A stretch of DNA of 6,428 nucleotides from an uncultured Clostridia bacterium (GTDB lineage Bacteria; Bacillota; Clostridia; Lachnospirales; CAG-274), in the NCBI GenBank assembly GCA_947629215.1, contig CANRCU010000136.1:1-6428 (forward strand), given 5' to 3'. Made by a program: the position numbers and the translations under genes. The notes below the pieces were generated by a model. The model did not search any database, had not been told where the DNA came from, and worked only from the letters and a program-made list of their open reading frames with translations. Each line of letters starts with the position of its first letter. Within the stretch, counting starts at the first letter, position 1. Below are positions 4,813 to 6,428 of this stretch, piece by piece.

Positions 4813-6428
4813 TCAGTCCGCAAATTTACGGTTAACAGCAAAACCAAGGCCAAGCAAGATCCAGAATACAGGCGAAACACTCACAACGCTGTCCGTTGTT
4901 GTTACCGCAAAAAGATAGCCTATAACGCCTGCCAATGCGCCAAGACGCATCCCGAGCATATCATAGCCGTCTTTATTTGAAAACACGGATCTTACGGTAT
5001 CGACAATATATATAACAAACAGCGCAAGCAGAGCGGCAAGGGAAACAAAGCCCGTATTTATAGCCGTTTGCAAATAGAAATTATGCGGTTTGTCAATTAT
5101 AATATTTGGATTGCCCAAGTAGTTAAGTTTGCTGACTATATCCTGCTGCGGAAATTCAAATACAAAACAGTCGGGTCCGCACCCTATTATAATATGCTTT
5201 GCAACAAGCGGTATGCTTCTTGACCAGATATAACCTCTGTTGCTGCCCAGACGTTCCATGCCCTTAAATCCAACGCTCGGATATTCCGTGTTCGGGTCGA
5301 TCTCTTTGCCGAACATATCAAGCGCCTTTATGGTATCTCCTTCTATTCTGAAATAAAAATTCGTGCTGCTGCCGTTGCCGTCACCACCCGTAAAAACTAT
5401 AAGCCCGTCGCCCACAACATTCACACTGCTTGAAATAAGCCCCGGTATATTGCATTTATAACTTTTTTCATAAGCATCTTTATCGGGCTGAGAAACCGAA
5501 AGCTCTACATCGTAAGCCTCGTTTTCGCCCTCGGGGATGAATTTAAGCGACCAATCCCCGTTTTCCGCAGGAATAACGACCTTGCCCGTTTTCATTTCTA
5601 TATAAGCCGAATTGCCGTCAATTTTCAGATCCTCGAAAAAGAACGGATTTTCTATAACTTCGGGGTTATTTACAGCCTCTTTTATAACATTTATTTTTTG
5701 GGCGATCTTGCTGCCACCCGAAAGTATGAACACCGCAGCAGCCGCAAAAACGGCAATTATAGCCACAGGAACAACTATTCTTGTTTTTTTCGGTCCTGCC
5801 GCAAAACGTATAAGACCTATAAGCGCCACAAAGCCGATGCCTGCCGCAAAACCAATAAATCCACCGAGGGATTCACAGCCGAAAAGATTTGCCAGCAACA
5901 TAATGCCGACAACAAGCATACCGTATTTATACCATTTTTTTATAGGCGCAAATAAGCCCGCAATAAGGAAAAACGGGCAAAGCATACCCGTATATATGCC
6001 GACACAGTTCGGATTGTACAATGTTGAATAGACCGATGAAAAAACTATGTTCAGCTTTTCGCCTTTTACATATGCCTTGCTGCCTTTTATAAGCCTTGCA
6101 AAAAGAGTTGTTTTGAACGGATCGTGTCCTATGAACTGTAAAACACCGATAAGCCCCACAAGCACAGCCCCGCAGGCTATGCCCGACAAAACGAAATACA
6201 TCGGTTTTCTGCTTTTAACATAGGTCATTGTGCTTACAAACAAAAGCATATATACCGCCCATATCCAGAACCCCTCGTATCTCTCGGTGGCGCCGTTGAA
6301 GGCAACATCGTGATATTTGGAAAATATTGCCGATAAAAGGCTCATTGTCAGAAAAACCAACGGCAGAAATACAGTCGGCCTTTTGATATTGTTTTTTATA
6401 TTAAAGCCGTCCGAATCCATTATAAGAT
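4813..6428 (-). CDS. O-antigen ligase/polymerase family (Wzy_C) membrane protein, 5' end beyond window
   Basis: A multi-pass membrane protein of the O-antigen ligase/Wzy polymerase superfamily, which joins or transfers lipid-linked glycans on the outer face of the membrane. Numbered from the first visible Met (6420), hydrophobic segments lie at about 15-34, 52-68, 74-97, 138-160, 164-181, 185-204, 213-233, 457-476, 491-508 and 517-530. The family signature is split: NGATERYEG at 42-50, TLYNPNCVG at 133-141, then RGYIWSR at 395-401, GCGPDCF at 413-419 and DKPHNFYLQ at 443-451, with the conserved Arg and His expected of the catalytic loop. Between helix seven (ends about 233) and this loop sits an extra segment of about 155 polar, probably beta-rich residues (236-390). 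The frame stays open to the window edge, no ribosome site precedes ATG 6420, and relatives have more membrane helices before NGATERYEG, so 6420 is probably an internal Met and the true start lies outside. Polymerase or ligase role cannot be told from sequence. It is the first visible gene of the operon. Confidence 0.88.
   Translation of the reverse strand, partial: LIMDSDGFNIKNNIKRPTVFLPLVFLTMSLLSAIFSKYHDVAFNGATERYEGFWIWAVYMLLFVSTMTYVKSRKPMYFVLSGIACGAVLVGLIGVLQFIGHDPFKTTLFARLIKGSKAYVKGEKLNIVFSSVYSTLYNPNCVGIYTGMLCPFFLIAGLFAPIKKWYKYGMLVVGIMLLANLFGCESLGGFIGFAAGIGFVALIGLIRFAAGPKKTRIVVPVAIIAVFAAAAVFILSGGSKIAQKINVIKEAVNNPEVIENPFFFEDLKIDGNSAYIEMKTGKVVIPAENGDWSLKFIPEGENEAYDVELSVSQPDKDAYEKSYKCNIPGLISSSVNVVGDGLIVFTGGDGNGSSTNFYFRIEGDTIKALDMFGKEIDPNTEYPSVGFKGMERLGSNRGYIWSRSIPLVAKHIIIGCGPDCFVFEFPQQDIVSKLNYLGNPNIIIDKPHNFYLQTAINTGFVSLAALLALFVIYIVDTVRSVFSNKDGYDMLGMRLGALAGVIGYLFAVTTTDSVVSVSPVFWILLGLGFAVNRKFAD

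Noticed and set aside
5612..6031. A 139-codon open frame on the + strand
   Set aside because: It is antisense to the membrane helices of the Wzy_C protein. Complementing hydrophobic codons often gives such Ala/Pro/Lys-rich frames.
6415..6420. ATG 6420 as the true start of the Wzy_C gene
   Set aside because: No ribosome site precedes it in the eight visible bases, the frame is open to the edge, and relatives carry further membrane helices upstream.

Overview
The window holds five genes, all on the minus strand: a cell-surface polysaccharide operon that enters from the right edge (about 6428 to 1508), then a transketolase gene with its own promoter that runs off the left edge (1386 to 1). The + strand carries only antisense shadows. 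A low-GC, probably monoderm Clostridia/Firmicutes-type bacterium is suggested by near-perfect AAGGAGG ribosome sites, a textbook TTGAAA-17-TATAAT promoter, frequent ATA isoleucine codons in the polysaccharide genes, and protein styles typical of that group. I cannot name a genus from this sequence alone.

The operon, in transcription order, is: (1) a multi-pass O-antigen ligase/polymerase family protein (Wzy_C type) with a large predicted extracytoplasmic insert, its N-terminus beyond the right edge; (2) a long, membrane-anchored nucleotide-sugar 4,6-dehydratase of the WbpM/CapD class, broken by a frameshift near 3697; (3) a small PglC-like monotopic phosphoglycosyl transferase (initiating sugar-1-phosphate transferase); (4) a short SDR-family sugar reductase/epimerase. 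Gaps are 17, 2 and 0 bases, so they are almost certainly co-transcribed and partly translationally coupled.

Taken together, genes 2 to 4 look like a module that makes a 4-keto-6-deoxy-HexNAc nucleotide, loads the sugar phosphate on undecaprenyl phosphate, and reduces the 4-keto group, giving a QuiNAc-type (N-acetylquinovosamine-like) first sugar; gene 1 would polymerise or attach the finished chain. This is inferred from family membership and order. The dehydratase lesion would break that pathway in this genome unless it is a sequencing or assembly error or another dehydratase exists.

The 121-base gap 1387-1507 contains the tkt promoter, its leader of about 62 nt and the ribosome site. I see no GC-rich hairpin terminator after the operon, so read-through into tkt is possible. 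I found no RNA genes, CRISPR arrays, mobile elements or attachment sites. The most notable items are the 14-base-type deletion in the dehydratase, a Trp-Trp pair where the small transferase family usually has Ser-Pro, the insert in the Wzy_C protein, and a GC shift inside tkt.
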